DNA of 64,000 nt from Climacteris rufus (taxonomy: Eukaryota; Chordata; Aves; Passeriformes; Climacteridae), in the NCBI GenBank assembly GCA_013398175.1, contig VZRZ01007308.1:396046-460045 (forward strand), read 5' to 3'. Shown here piece by piece: positions 38,185 through 50,200 of this stretch. The notes beneath the pieces were generated by a model. That model saw only the letters and a list, made by a program, of their open reading frames with translations. It was not told the origin of the DNA and did no database searches. How positions within the stretch are numbered: the first letter of the stretch is position 1; every line of letters starts with the position of its first letter. A program made the translations under genes and the position numbers.

Positions 38185-38352
38185 CTTGGGATTCTGGTCC
38201 ACAGCTTTTTTCATGTTCTTCAGAAGATGGTTATTTGGGCCACCTTCTTTCTCATTAACATAAACTATTCTATCAAGATCAGGAAAATTTCGGTTTAGAT
38301 CTATCCCTTGGGCATTGCTTCGACCAACAAACCAGTCTTTAAGTTCACCAGG
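38185..38352 (-). CDS. CPE: CPE exon 3, substrate-binding NRNF segment
   Basis: The exon is 168 bases, exactly 56 codons (residues 169-224), phase 0 at both ends. The acceptor is tcatttag and the donor aag|gtaagt. It encodes the segment PGELKDWFVGRSNAQGIDLN followed by RNFPD. The Asn-Arg pair (188-189) corresponds to the substrate carboxylate-binding Asn144/Arg145 of carboxypeptidase A numbering. The exon ends in the Lys-rich helix NHLLKNMKKAVDQNPK, where Ala and Pro replace residues that are Ile and Thr in the human protein as I recall it. Confidence 0.97.
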
Positions 38353-40100
38353 CTAAATGAGGAAAGGGAACAGAAAGAGAAGGGAGATGAGTAGACATAT
38401 TATTTATGTGGATATGTTTACTTCTCATGTGTTTGAGAATAAGAAGGGATCATGTGGGAGTAAAAACTTCTGAGGCACCAAGAGCTGAGTCAATCACCCC
38501 TATTCCTGCCTAGAGTTCTTTGGGAACAAAACCAACCTTTGTTTCACTGAGGGTCTTGTAGGAGAGGATTAATCTTATTGGGCACATTTGAACTAAGGAT
38601 GAGTAAAATTTCCAGCAGTATCAGATTTTTCAGTGCCAGCTGTGTTGTTTCCCAGGACTTGGCTTTTCCCCGTTGCCTCATGACCTGACTGTGAATTACA
38701 GATCTCATTTTAGTGAGACTCAGAGCAGCTGTAGATGTATCTGCCCACTGCAAAGAATGTTTGAACTTCTTTCAAATTCCTCTAAATTACCTCAGGGTAA
38801 AGAAGGACTTTAATCTTTACTTGAAACTTTTTTTTTATTGTGTCTGTCAGCCTTGTTCACTGAAATGGTAGCACTTAATAAAGATGTAATGAGAATTTTT
38901 GTAAAATCATTTCTTTAAACTGATTCTCTAAAATAAGTTTTGGATTTCGTTGAGGAAATGCCTTCAGAATGCATGGTTTTCCCTAGCTTGTCTCTGTAAG
39001 CTTGCAGTATTCTTTAAAGTAGGTTTGGTTTGGTTACTAGTTTTAATCTTGGGGTATACTGAATCTACTGTCACACACTGTGTACAGGATCAAGATACTT
39101 CTAAATTGGAACAGCAGTACTAAAGCGAATCTTCTTATAAATCGTATTTAAATTGTAAGGCAATCATGTAAAAGCAGGTGTACTTTGGCTAAGGAGCAAA
39201 AGTTTCAATACTATTACAGAATCTCTACAGAGACAGATTTCAAAGTCGTAAAATGTTACAGGACAGCTTCTGCTTCATTGCCACGAGAGGGAGATGTACG
39301 ACCGAATATAGTTTTAAAGACTCTGTGGTTTTTTATAATTCATGACAATCAGTTTAATAAAAATCTGAGTAAGATTTGACTTATTTAATCATAAAAAAAG
39401 TCACATGAAGGCTTTCAACATTTCAATATAAATTTTAAAAATAAATATACCTTGTAAGCAAGGAAATTCTTATTTTTGTTTAGAACATAATACACACCAG
39501 AATCTGTACAACAGGGTTACTATTTGACTGCCATTTAATAATGATGCATTAATGCATTATATGTTTCTTGGCTGAGTCATCACCCTAAAATGCATACTAC
39601 ATTTTCTTGACTAATACCTTAATTAAAGTACCTCATGCATGAAATTTAGAATCAAAGTTATCCATATTAAAAAGATGGCTCACAAAGTTTGTTGTTTAGG
39701 GATCAAGCCCTGATGAACATGAATATGAACGTGAATTTACATGGGAATATTCTTAAAGAAACCATAAACTTTCCCTTTTCTAACACTTTTGAAACATCGT
39801 GTATTAACATAAGTTACTTGTTTAGGAAGAAGTTCAGTTGATGAAAAAACGTGCATGAAACATAGACATCATTATATTTTAAAATACAGTAAACTCACAA
39901 GAGTGAAGGCTACTTGTCGAAAAGTCAAGCATAAAATCCTCCTTGTTAAACATAAAAAGCCTACTGTACTATTAGGAAATACATTGGTTTTGTTGTTCCA
40001 TTCAACAATTGCCACCAAGAGTTCACATATCTAAAACTGCTAGTCCAAGTGCCATTATGACAGACATTGATAACTATCTTATACACTTAGCATTACAGAC
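38353..40100 (-). other. CPE: CPE intron 2
   Basis: A 1748-base AT-rich intron with no repeat family or RNA gene I can recognise. Confidence 0.95.
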
Positions 40101-40297
40101 CTGGGATGCTGCCTTCTCAAAGCCATCTGGGTTCAAAGATGGCATGATATGGATACGTGTGCTATGGATCAAGTTGATAATAGTATCATTTCCTTTCTGG
40201 TATTCATTACACAAGTACTGTGCCAAGAAGATGAGTAACTCCCTTCCAACAGCTTCATTCCCATGCATATTCCCAACATATTTAAATTCTGGTTCTC
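40101..40297 (-). CDS. CPE: CPE exon 2, first zinc-binding motif
   Basis: The exon is 197 bases: the last two bases of a split Gly103 codon, then 65 full codons (residues 104-168). The acceptor is a pyrimidine-rich tract ending tgcag and the donor reads cag|gtctgt. It contains the HGNE motif with zinc ligands His114 and Glu117, then a conserved helix (GRELLIFLAQYLCNEYQ), the sequon Asn139-Asp-Thr and the conserved segment MPSLNPDGFE. Compared with the human protein as I remember it, I see only conservative changes (Ile110Val, Glu140Asp, Val143Ile). This is the most upstream CPE exon in the window. Confidence 0.97.
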
Positions 40298-43200
40298 CTG
40301 CAAGAAAAGGGAAGAATATGTCTTAGAACAACATAAAAAAATCACCCATGGACTGGATCACACAGCACAGAGATGTGGGTACGACAACTACTACAACTGG
40401 GCATGGTATTCCCAGGAAGCTTCAAACCTCCTTCATAAAAATGGACTTAGGGCTTTTTCTAAACTCTGTCTTAACAAATGCTAATTAACATTTGTCTGTT
40501 TGCCAAAGGCAGAGAAAGAACACCAGAGGACAACACAGTGTGCCAAAATAAATGCTAAGCACCAACATGAACATTAGTGCTGTTGAGATCTAATGCAGCT
40601 GATGCATCAATACTAAAAAAGTGTATCTTGACTAGGTAGTTTTGAAGTATATAAACTGACACTAACAGAGCTCCTTATCTTTAATGTTTTCTCCAAGATT
40701 AGATTGTTTATTACACTACACACACATTAAACTGCAATTCTTTCACGAAAGTATTACTATTGAACAGTTGTTCATCAGTGATCTGAAAAATCTTACTCAG
40801 CAGGTATTTTGGATATTCAACCCAGACTTTATGAACCAAGTGCAACAACCTAATTCATAAAATTATTCATTCCCATTTCATATTCCAATAAACAAAAGTA
40901 AATATATGCTTCAATATTCCATATCAATATTAATCTATACTGAATGTTTATGCATATATTTAATGTAAATTCTACACATATTATATAGTCATACAATACA
41001 CATAATCAATGTGTAACATGTATTCAGTATATATTATCTCCATTTAAAAGCCATCCAATAGTCCCAATTGTTCAATAGTCTCAGCTTCATGACCATGGAC
41101 ATTAAAACCACGTAAGAGAGGTCTTACAGAACACCGAAGGGTTTACCCGTTAAAGGGCTACATTCTGGGCCCTCATTTCAGAGAGGTTTTAGTGTACAGG
41201 TACATAACTGAATGAGATTAATAGGGATGTCCTGGAACTAAAATGAAGAATATGCTATTTTCTAGGCTGAAGCCCCATTTCCCTTATGCTTTTCCTTTTA
41301 AAATGCAGTTCTGTTGTAACTGCTTTAATCAAACATTCAGCTAATTCTAGGGTCTGCATAGTCTTCAACCACACTTTGTGATAGCTGTTAGCATTATTAG
41401 AGGGGCAAATTCAAGCCAGGAAAAGTGTTACACAAACAAGACCTAAGTAATTGCTAATCAAGCATGCAGCCATATCTGCTTACAACCCTTCAGTCTGTGC
41501 TTGTTAACCTTCATCCAGTGATAAGATGCTGGCAGACATGGTGCTATTAATACCATGACTTCCTTTCCTTCCAGGTAAGTTGGTTTTGTACACATGGATT
41601 TATTCATCCTTGAACGTTTTTGCTAGACAGGTTTAAAAGTTTTCTAATTTGAGTGAAATAGTTTCAATTTATCTGACAGACACAATGCTATTACTGTGAC
41701 TAAACCCCTTCATTTCCTCTTTTGGCATTGAGATCCTATTTACAGTTTCTTCCTATCTGCTAATACCAGGGAATTCAAGAGGTTTAATCGTCAAGAGTAA
41801 TTAGACAATGCAATCAACTGGAGCCCATGAAAACAGATGGATACTATACAATGAAATACACAGCACTGCACATCACATATACTCAGAATACTCACGTACG
41901 TGTATATTGGCATTTTACTTATGGTGAAAATGCTTCACAAACTAACAAGCAAAATTGTTACTGCTATAAATAGGAACATGGCTGCACTTTACACCCGTGC
42001 TTTTCCGCAGAACATACCTAAGGAAGCCTAAGGAAGAAACATTTTCTTCTGATTCCCAGACCTGCACATTAATCACCCACCTTTTCTCCCACTTGAATTT
42101 TACAGGCCTGGTTCAAATGAATAAAGAGAAATAAACGTATGTTTGCCATAGGGTATCACTTGGCCTGCTCTCCAAAGAATCGCTAACAGTGTTTAAAAGG
42201 GTTCATGAAAACAGTCACACAGAGTCCACAGTGACCCAAGAGTACAGCCTCATTGCAGCACATCTTCAGTGGTAATGACTCATCCCAAATGAGCAAGGAA
42301 GAAGTAACGAGTCACTGGAAATACAGAAAGTGTTTCCTGTGAAAACTGATTGAAGAGATCAGCCCGATTTTCCTTAAGAAGACTAATAAGTGACAGTAAA
42401 ATAAATAAATCATTATGGCATGAAGGATTTGGTTAGGAGAACAATACTTCCCTATACCATAAACAAGAGAGTGATTTTCAGTGAAAGGGAACAATGTTCA
42501 TTTTTAGAGTGATAGAGAAAAATTAGATAACTCATAACACAAAGTGTGAAACCAGTATTCAAAAAATCCTCTTAGCAGTGAGGCGTCAGCAGAACTCCCA
42601 AGTTTTGCTAGCAAACCAAGAGTTAAAGAAACAATCTAAAAGCAAATGTGAAAAGAATAATAAAGGAAAGACTGCAGAGAGCTGATTAACAGGCCTGCTT
42701 CAAAATAAAATCTTTGTGTTTACATTTTAGGTCCCTTGGGCATTTTCTTATCCCTGTGTCTGAAGCAAAGGAACCCATCGTCTATCAATCCTCTGGCTGC
42801 AGGAACAAAGCTGCCTGGTTCCACACCTGTGAGCCTCACGCGTCACACCACTTCTCTGTCAGCCCCTAGCCCTGCCCATTTTCTTAATTCTAGGCACAGC
42901 AACCAAAGAAATACTGGGTTTCTGCTCAATATGGATAGGTATTGAATTTCATACTGTATGCAAAATTATTGGAAAACTCATTTATTTCATTAGTGCAATG
43001 CAGCCAGCATTCCAGGCCCACTACTGCACCAGAAGGAACCAGCTGCTCCTCCTCCTCCTTCACTGCATGGGCTAACACAGGTACCTCAAAAGCCAAGGAT
43101 GCCAGCCATCAGGTCATTCAGCCATAGCACTTTATGGTTTCCCTGGTCTATTCACAGAATATGTCCTGCCACGCCATTTCTACAAGTTTCAGCTTTCTCT

Positions 43201-46149
43201 GGAAAACAGCCCAGCCCATGGAGAAAACAGCCTCTGGGTCACCTGTTGCCAGCAGGCTACTTAGCCAGAGGAAGAGCTGCTCTTCCCATTAATCCTTCAT
43301 CAGCCATTTAATGCAGACCTTAATCACCCTTCATAAGGTTCTGTAACTGCAGCTGCCTCACAGAATTTTTTTTTTAATTAAAAGATTCTGTAAATGCCAA
43401 TTTGAAGAAGAACTTTTAAACAGTGTCTTCAAACCAGTAAAAAACTTCTGTTCCACTGCAGAACTGGAAGTGGCTTTAAAGAAGAAGCTTGAAGAAATAA
43501 CTGGCTTTTCTCATTAATTTGACCCCCAGAGAAAAAAGGTAAAATTGTTTTAATGGATTCCAATGGTCCAAGATATAATAAACACAAAGGAACCTTTCCA
43601 TTGGCTGAATATTTAAAATCCTTCTTTAATGACTTTTATTAATTTTCTGACGATATGTCTTGACAAACAATAGTCTCTCATTCACAATAACAAATGTCTT
43701 GCAAACAATGTATGACATTTATAAACGCTTACACCTAATTTCAGGTCAGAAAACAGAGGTTTGAGATAAGAAATGAATGAACGGATTCTAACAACAAATG
43801 AAATGCAGCAATCAAGTTTATAAATATCTTAGTATTTCTGTGAAACCTAAGACATCACATCATTATGGCTTTTAAAAGGCTTTTACATCCCTCTTAGCAT
43901 GACTGTGTGGTACCTTACAACCTGATAAACGATTGAGGAAAAAAAAGTATTTTAAAATGTCGTGATTTTCCGGTGCCTGACAAACATTGTGAATGTCACC
44001 ATTCGCTTCTGCAGTTACTGTCAGCAAAGGTCTCCCACAGTTTCATAGGAACAGCTTGTACATCATTAATGCTAGGCAGGTCATCCAATTAACAGCGACT
44101 AACCACTGCCATTTTCAGGTCAGGCTGTATTTGTACAGTAAAGACAGTAATTTTCTAAAATGTAGGAACAAAATGTTTAGTACCTACTAATTATATATAC
44201 TACGAGTCAAGGCAATGTCATGCCACTAGCCATGGTCTAATGTCAAGCAGTTAGCTCTAAAATGTATTTCACTCATGGAAGTGCAAGCCATATGGTAGAA
44301 AAATAAATAAGTACTGGGAAGTTTAAATGTTTACGGAACTGTTTTGCAAGCCAGCCTCGACTATCCTTAAAAATTGAGTCCTTCTGCTTTCCTGTATTTC
44401 TTACAGAAAAGCCAACAACATTCCTGAAATAACAGATTTAGTGTTTCTGATTATTTACAGTTGCTTGTCATTTTTAATATGGCAACCAGCAAACTTCTCT
44501 TGTAGATCAATAGAAAAAAAAAATCTCAGAACCCTCACTGGCAAGAAATTAATTCCTTAAGTGTCATTGAAGACTTTCTTATGCTCCAAATTTTTATTAG
44601 TATTTCAAAGAGAAATAAATACTCTGGAGATAATTACATGGAAATCCAAAGATTATAAAAAGAGTTTCTGCTTTGAATATGAAAAAAGAAAAAAAGGAAA
44701 AGAAGAAAATAAATGAGGATACAAGATAGAAAAGTGAGCAAATTACAAAGTTTAGATTTCTAATACCCTGTAAACTGTCTTGAACCTGCCTCAAAACAGT
44801 ATTTCAACGGAAATGTTGATCTCCACAATTTGTGCAAAAATGACATTGAAAGATAGAGACACAATGCAGTATTAGTTTCTAAATCATTGGATAGGCCTCA
44901 TACAATTTTAGGACATTTACCTAGATGGTAGCATTGGTCTAACCTTGCTGAAAGAGAAACTTCTGGAAGTTTCACAAGTGACTTACATGAAAGCAGAAAC
45001 AGATCAACAGTCAACATCAAAGGTTTTTGAAAAAACTAGTATTTCCCTTTTTTGCTAGAAAATACACTGAGAAGAAAACAAGACGAAAAGAAAATCAGGG
45101 ATCTTTTGTCAACCTCTTGCTTTAAAGAAAACACAAGCACTTTTAATAGTTATGATTCAAGAGCAGTTTCAAGCTTTTTCTGGAAATTTTCATAATTGTT
45201 TGAGCACTACTGCTTAAAATCAAACTTAACAATAAATTCTGTGTCACACATTAAACTTGGAGTGAAAGCTCCTAAGTGGCAGCTGTTTCTGCTGGCCTTG
45301 AAACATACAAATTAAGATGCAATCTCCATTCTACTGAGTACAAAGTCTCAGTCAGTTGGGCTTCAAACTTGAATCTTACATGTCTTTGCATTGCAAATTA
45401 AATTCTCCAGTCAGATTACCTCATGCCCAAGACAGCTATTTCCACCAGAAAATTCTGGATGACTCAGTGCTTTCTCCAGGTTTCCAACAGCCCACTCTCA
45501 CCCCGGCAGCTACAGGACTTGGCACAGCCTCCCACATAAAGTGGGCAAAGCATCTGCTCGGCTCCTGCAGTCCCCACCTACAGCTCTTTGCTGGCACATC
45601 CCTGTGATCGTTCCAAAATATGCTTCACTTACACTGAAGTCTTGCACAATGTAGCACTGCATCCAGCATTTTGGGAAAAGCCCACCCGCTTTAGCACAGA
45701 ATACAACAATTTTTGCCTACTAGGTTGGTGTTACTGCACACAAACGGATGGTTCTATCCAGTAAAGGTGGTGATGATTCCTTAAATCAAAACAAATCACT
45801 TGTAAAGCAAAACAAGTTTACTTATTTAATCAAAACCTTTTAACTTAATAAGAAACACTGAAATGTGATACGCATTAACCCCTCATTTTGTGTAAAAGTA
45901 TTAAAAAGCCTTCTCAAGTTCAAAGTGGATTTTAAAAATCATCAGAATTTTAGAAGCAACAAATAACCATCTATATAAACTACTGGATTAACCAAATTAG
46001 TTTTACAATAAATTGCATTTTTTCACGCCCTAGAAAAACTAAATAGGACTTTGCATTTACAGAATTCATTACAGTGTTACAGCAGCAAGTATCATTAGCT
46101 CAGCACTGAAGATGAGGCTCCTAAGAAACCAAACATGAAATTGGTTTTC

Positions 46150-46190
46150 ACCCTTACCAATCTGTGAACCACCCTTACCAGTCTGTGCCA
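46150..46190. repeat. Two-copy 21-base direct repeat
   Basis: The segment acccttaccaatctgtg recurs after 21 bases with one substitution. It is a small local duplication within intron 1. Confidence 0.8.
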
Positions 46191-47020
46191 GACTACGAGA
46201 CAGGTTTTCTTATCTGCCAGTTTTTGCTCTTGCAGCAAGGAAAAAAGAAAGACCAAAATGTACCCTGGCATTCTTTGTAAATTATACTGGCAGTACAGAG
46301 ATGTCATGAGTAACAGTCTGCTGTGTTGAGGGCTGTGGGATGTAACAGATTCATCTCTTCAACTGTGCTCAGTAAGAGAGGAAGATTTTCCATTTATGAC
46401 ATTGTATGACCAAGTGAATTTTCATTTCAAAAGCACTCACTGCATCCCTCAAGTTCTGGTTGGCAGGTAGAGCAAAGATTTTTTTTTTCAATCCATAAAT
46501 ATATCATCAAAATATACCCAATTATAAGAAAGTTGATACATAATTTAGACATGTATTTGTGATGGTTCCTCAATAAGCTCACTTCAACAAGCTTTCTCTC
46601 TTCAGCAAACTCTAGAATCAGCTTTTTCACTTCAGCTATGAAGGTATTTGTCAGGTATCAGAGCACTTCAAAAGGACTGAGCTCAACTATCTCATTCCTT
46701 TTGCATGTAGCAAACATACAGAAAGCTTCAAAACTAAACTAGTTCAAACGCCTGCTGCCAGCAGGACACACATTTGGGCTCTGCTTTTGCTCATTCTCAT
46801 TTCATGAAGACAAAAATTAAAAATCAGAAAAAAAACAACATTTATATCTAGATTCCAGGCTCTAAAGTCAAAGAACTGGGCAAGAATTCTGGACAAATCA
46901 TTAAAGAAACATAAGTAAGCTGCTCTCCCTTATTAGTGGAAACAAAGAAAAAGTCACTGAAAACGTGCAAATAATTCTTTTCCAATAAATTATACAGGCC
47001 AAATTAAACATTGCTGTGTA

Positions 47021-47240
47021 GGTTTAGATTAGGTATCAGGAAGAAATTATTTATTGTGAGGGCGGTGAGGCACTGGAAAAGGTTGCCCAGAGAAGCTGTG
47101 GCTGCCCCATCCCTGGAAGTGTTCAAGACCAGGTTGGATGGGGCTGTCAGCAACCTATGAGTAAGGATCCCTGGCACCTCAGGGGAGTTGGAACTAGATG
47201 ATCTTTAAGGGTCCTTCAAATGCAAACCATTCTGTGATTC
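47021..47240 (+). mobile_element. CR1 LINE 3' fragment
   Basis: The sequence follows the CR1 3' end: a segment with ggcggtgaggcactgg, ggttgcccagagaagctgtg, gccccatccctggaagtg, then gttggaactagatgatcttt and the terminal aaaccattctgtgatt. The 5' end is truncated, as is normal for CR1. It lies in intron 1, antisense to CPE. Of the three CR1 copies in the window it is the longest and least diverged from the consensus I remember. Confidence 0.93.
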
Positions 47241-50200
47241 CCCCTGCCACATGGGTGGCCAAAAGCATGGAAGCACAGCCACGAGCTTGCGCGGCAGCAA
47301 TTTCCAGGCTGGAAATGATGGACACTGTGATTTTCCCAGCAGTGCCCAGAGCAGAAAGCAAATCTGAAAAGGACTGAGGGAGTGAAGTCAGGCCAGGGCT
47401 CCTCCTCTGTAGTGTCATTCCCCAGAACTTGCTGCCAGGAGGAAAGCAAGCTTGGGCAGCATTCAGGCCTGCCCTGCCTTGGGCCCTGAGCTGCACCAGC
47501 ACGTGCAAGGTAAGCACACTCAGCAAAACTCCCTGCATTGCTCTTGCCACAGAGGAGAGCTATTTCTGACTGAAAAGTATTACAATTTCTGTCACAAGGA
47601 TGTTCTGGATCCTTGGGAAATATACTTTCTCTTCTTAAGGATCTAGGAATAACTAGTGGTAAGCCTGCAGACTCACTTCCTGGATTTCCAGGAGCTTTTC
47701 TGAGACATTGCAGTGGCACTTGTTACTCCACTAAGGCTCCTCGCACTGGACGTTCCTTCTTTATTGGTAACTGGAACATTCTTTTATTCCACTGCTTTTT
47801 TGTCACAATCTGACACTGTGTGAAGAAACCTGTGGGCTGCAGAACTGTGATTCAGGCAGATGATGCTGAAGTGCATCGGTCATTGCTAACAGATGGAAAG
47901 GGATAAAATTTCCCCATAAATGTACACCTGTATCAAGTTCCTTGTGTAGACAGCATGTTGAAGAATAAGAGTTCCTTTTGCACTGGCATATTTATTCAGC
48001 TTCCCTTGCTCAGGTAAGCCCTAATATTTACTGATCTTAGCTTCTGTGATTATTTGCCATGAAGTTTACAGGAAGTGTTATAGACCTTTTAAAAAATGAT
48101 ACTAAGAAAGACAAAGCCAAAGTGCAAAAGTTAATTATGCTCTTAAGTTGCTCCTTTGAGGGAAAAAAAAAATGAAAGACTGATTTGTGATAACTAACAG
48201 AGGATACCATTTACATCAGAATACAATCAACCTGATTTATGACAATATTCTCAGAAACCAACAAATACCCAACAAATACAAATAAGGTAGCTTCTTTTAT
48301 ACTTAAATCTTATTTTATTATCACCCTTTTGATATAAATAATTTTTAACAACAGAGTTCTGTCATTTTAGATTCTAGGGTTATTGGTTGCTTTTTGTGTT
48401 TGTTTTCTTATTAAAAAAAAAAAATACAGCTGCATTGTAGGTTTAAAAACCTGGCAAACTCTGAGAAACCCTTATGGAAAAGTGCCTGGTTTTAGCAGCT
48501 AATACTCTCTCAAGTTTCTGCATCTAAGGTATGAACCCTTCGTGATAACCACCAGTAAATGTCAATTGTACTTGTGCTTCAGATAGTAATGGTTAGTCAT
48601 GTCATGTTAGTCATGTCAGTAAAAAGTAGAAGAAAATAAAGGTTAAGAGGGTAGAGAGTGACCAATACTGGTAGAGCAACATTATACATCCAAACATTGC
48701 AACATTGGCTTCAGAAATTTTCAGTAGAGTGTAACAAACTGGTATTGTACCTTAATGATTTATTTATAGTCAGTTAGGTAGAAATGCAGACCTGGATGCT
48801 TGGAGAAGGTCTATCTCTTCACACTCACACGTTTGAAATACAGATACCCTTTAGATGCCCCTCATATCATCTTACACATTAAAAAGAAAATAAAAGAAAA
48901 AATTGATTAATATTCCTAGCAAGACAGTAAATAGTTGAAGGACAGGAGGCTAAACTGGTGCAGAGGCTAATAAAATCAAACTTCATGCGTAAGAGGAACA
49001 AGTGAATCATACAACAGCTTGATGACTCAAGAATAATGATGGAGATAACTGAACCAGACAAATCCTTTGTCTCAATAGCAGATGGGACTAGATCCAGAAA
49101 GCTTTCAAGAGATGTTTTGCCTTTAAATGAGGGAGCTCCAGACAAAAAAATTGCATATGGACACTGACCCTGACACTGCAAACCACAGCACAGTTGTATA
49201 GCTGTGAGACACAAAACAGCCTTTGTAAGATAGAAATGGTTAACAAAAAAATCTGTAATGGCTTTTAGATGTGCTTGGAGGCACACATCATAGTGTTCTA
49301 AAACCAGGTATTTCAACTCATATAGGGAACAAACCTAATGATTTTTATCTTTTCAGCTTTCCCCAGAACTTCCACTGGGTTTTCCGTCCAAAGAGTAGTA
49401 AGGTATTTCTGTATTTAGAGAAAGGACTTGTGCATATGGTCTCAGTCAAGAACAACAGAAATGTCAATCCTGACCTTGAACAGCCCCTGTAAGTGCAGAA
49501 AGTCAACGAGCAGCTGAGCAACTACCTATTTTATAATGAGCTCTATGTACAGCAATAGAGCTTTGTGCAATTTGGTAAAAAATGAACCTACCTAGGGTTT
49601 ATTCTAGAGTGCATGCAGAAAGGCTACTTCAAAGTAACAAGGCATGTTCCTCACAAAAGGGCAAATAGTAGCCACGTTCTAACATTATGCCCACTATGCC
49701 TCCAATATGCCAAGCACATTAAAGGGTCAGTAACCAAGCAGTAATTTTTAGCACTGTCTAATTACTGTTTCCTCTGAGCAATACAAAGAAGCTACAGCAA
49801 ATCCATCTTTTGTGGTACCTTTAATCTCACTTGAAACTTCCTTTCTCTTTTTTTTAACTAGCAGTACATCAGACAAGCTCTTTTCTGACAATGCAGGAGG
49901 CAACATCATATAAGTGAAAAGGTACATCTTATCCAAGGACAAATTCATTCACTAATACAAGTCCAAAAGGCTTTTGTTACTTCTATCAGCAGCATCTGGC
50001 ATCAGTCTGAGCATTTTCACCACAATTGCTATATAGTAATTTATAATTTTTAGTAAGTGTAATAAAACACTGGGAGCTGAGATTTTGCCACACTTCTGTA
50101 ATATTAATAGCACTGAAATATTAAAAATATTAAAGCACTGAAACCAAGAGGGAAACAATGCCCTACCTTCTGGCTTTATGGAATTTACGCAGATGTAGAA

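Larger units (their letters stand above)
23167..40297 (-). other. CPE: CPE gene, exons 2-9 (5' partial)
   Basis: Carboxypeptidase E (M14 metallocarboxypeptidase, N/E subfamily) removes C-terminal Lys or Arg from prohormone intermediates after convertase cleavage, in the trans-Golgi and secretory granules of neuroendocrine cells. Eight minus-strand exons join in frame with GT-AG junctions into 373 codons plus a stop. Their lengths are 197, 168, 118, 183, 140, 100, 119 and 99 bases. With vertebrate numbering (103-476), the zinc ligands His114, Glu117 and His248 and the catalytic Glu342 all fall where expected, as do N-glycosylation sequons at Asn139 and Asn390. The catalytic domain is followed by the transthyretin-like domain (about 372-450) and the Glu/Lys-rich C-terminal helix. 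The first exon (about 102 residues) lies beyond position 64000. Nothing indicates a pseudogene: there are no frameshifts, stops or lost splice sites. Identification comes from protein recognition by eye, not a search. Confidence 0.97.

Noticed and set aside
47216..47719. 167-codon open frame on the minus strand, the longest outside CPE, with a 118-codon frame in another phase
   Set aside because: It overlaps the CR1 3' end, has no recognisable domain, and a locally GC-richer segment (47240-47560) lowers stop-codon frequency, which explains the length. Probably chance.
48591..48620. Direct duplication of gttagtcatgtcat
   Set aside because: Two copies of 14 bases only; replication slippage is a sufficient explanation.
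48879..49316. 145-codon minus-strand frame, with a plus-strand reading that looks mildly protein-like between stops
   Set aside because: The plus-strand reading is broken by stops and neither strand matches a family I know. Complementary-frame composition can produce this appearance.
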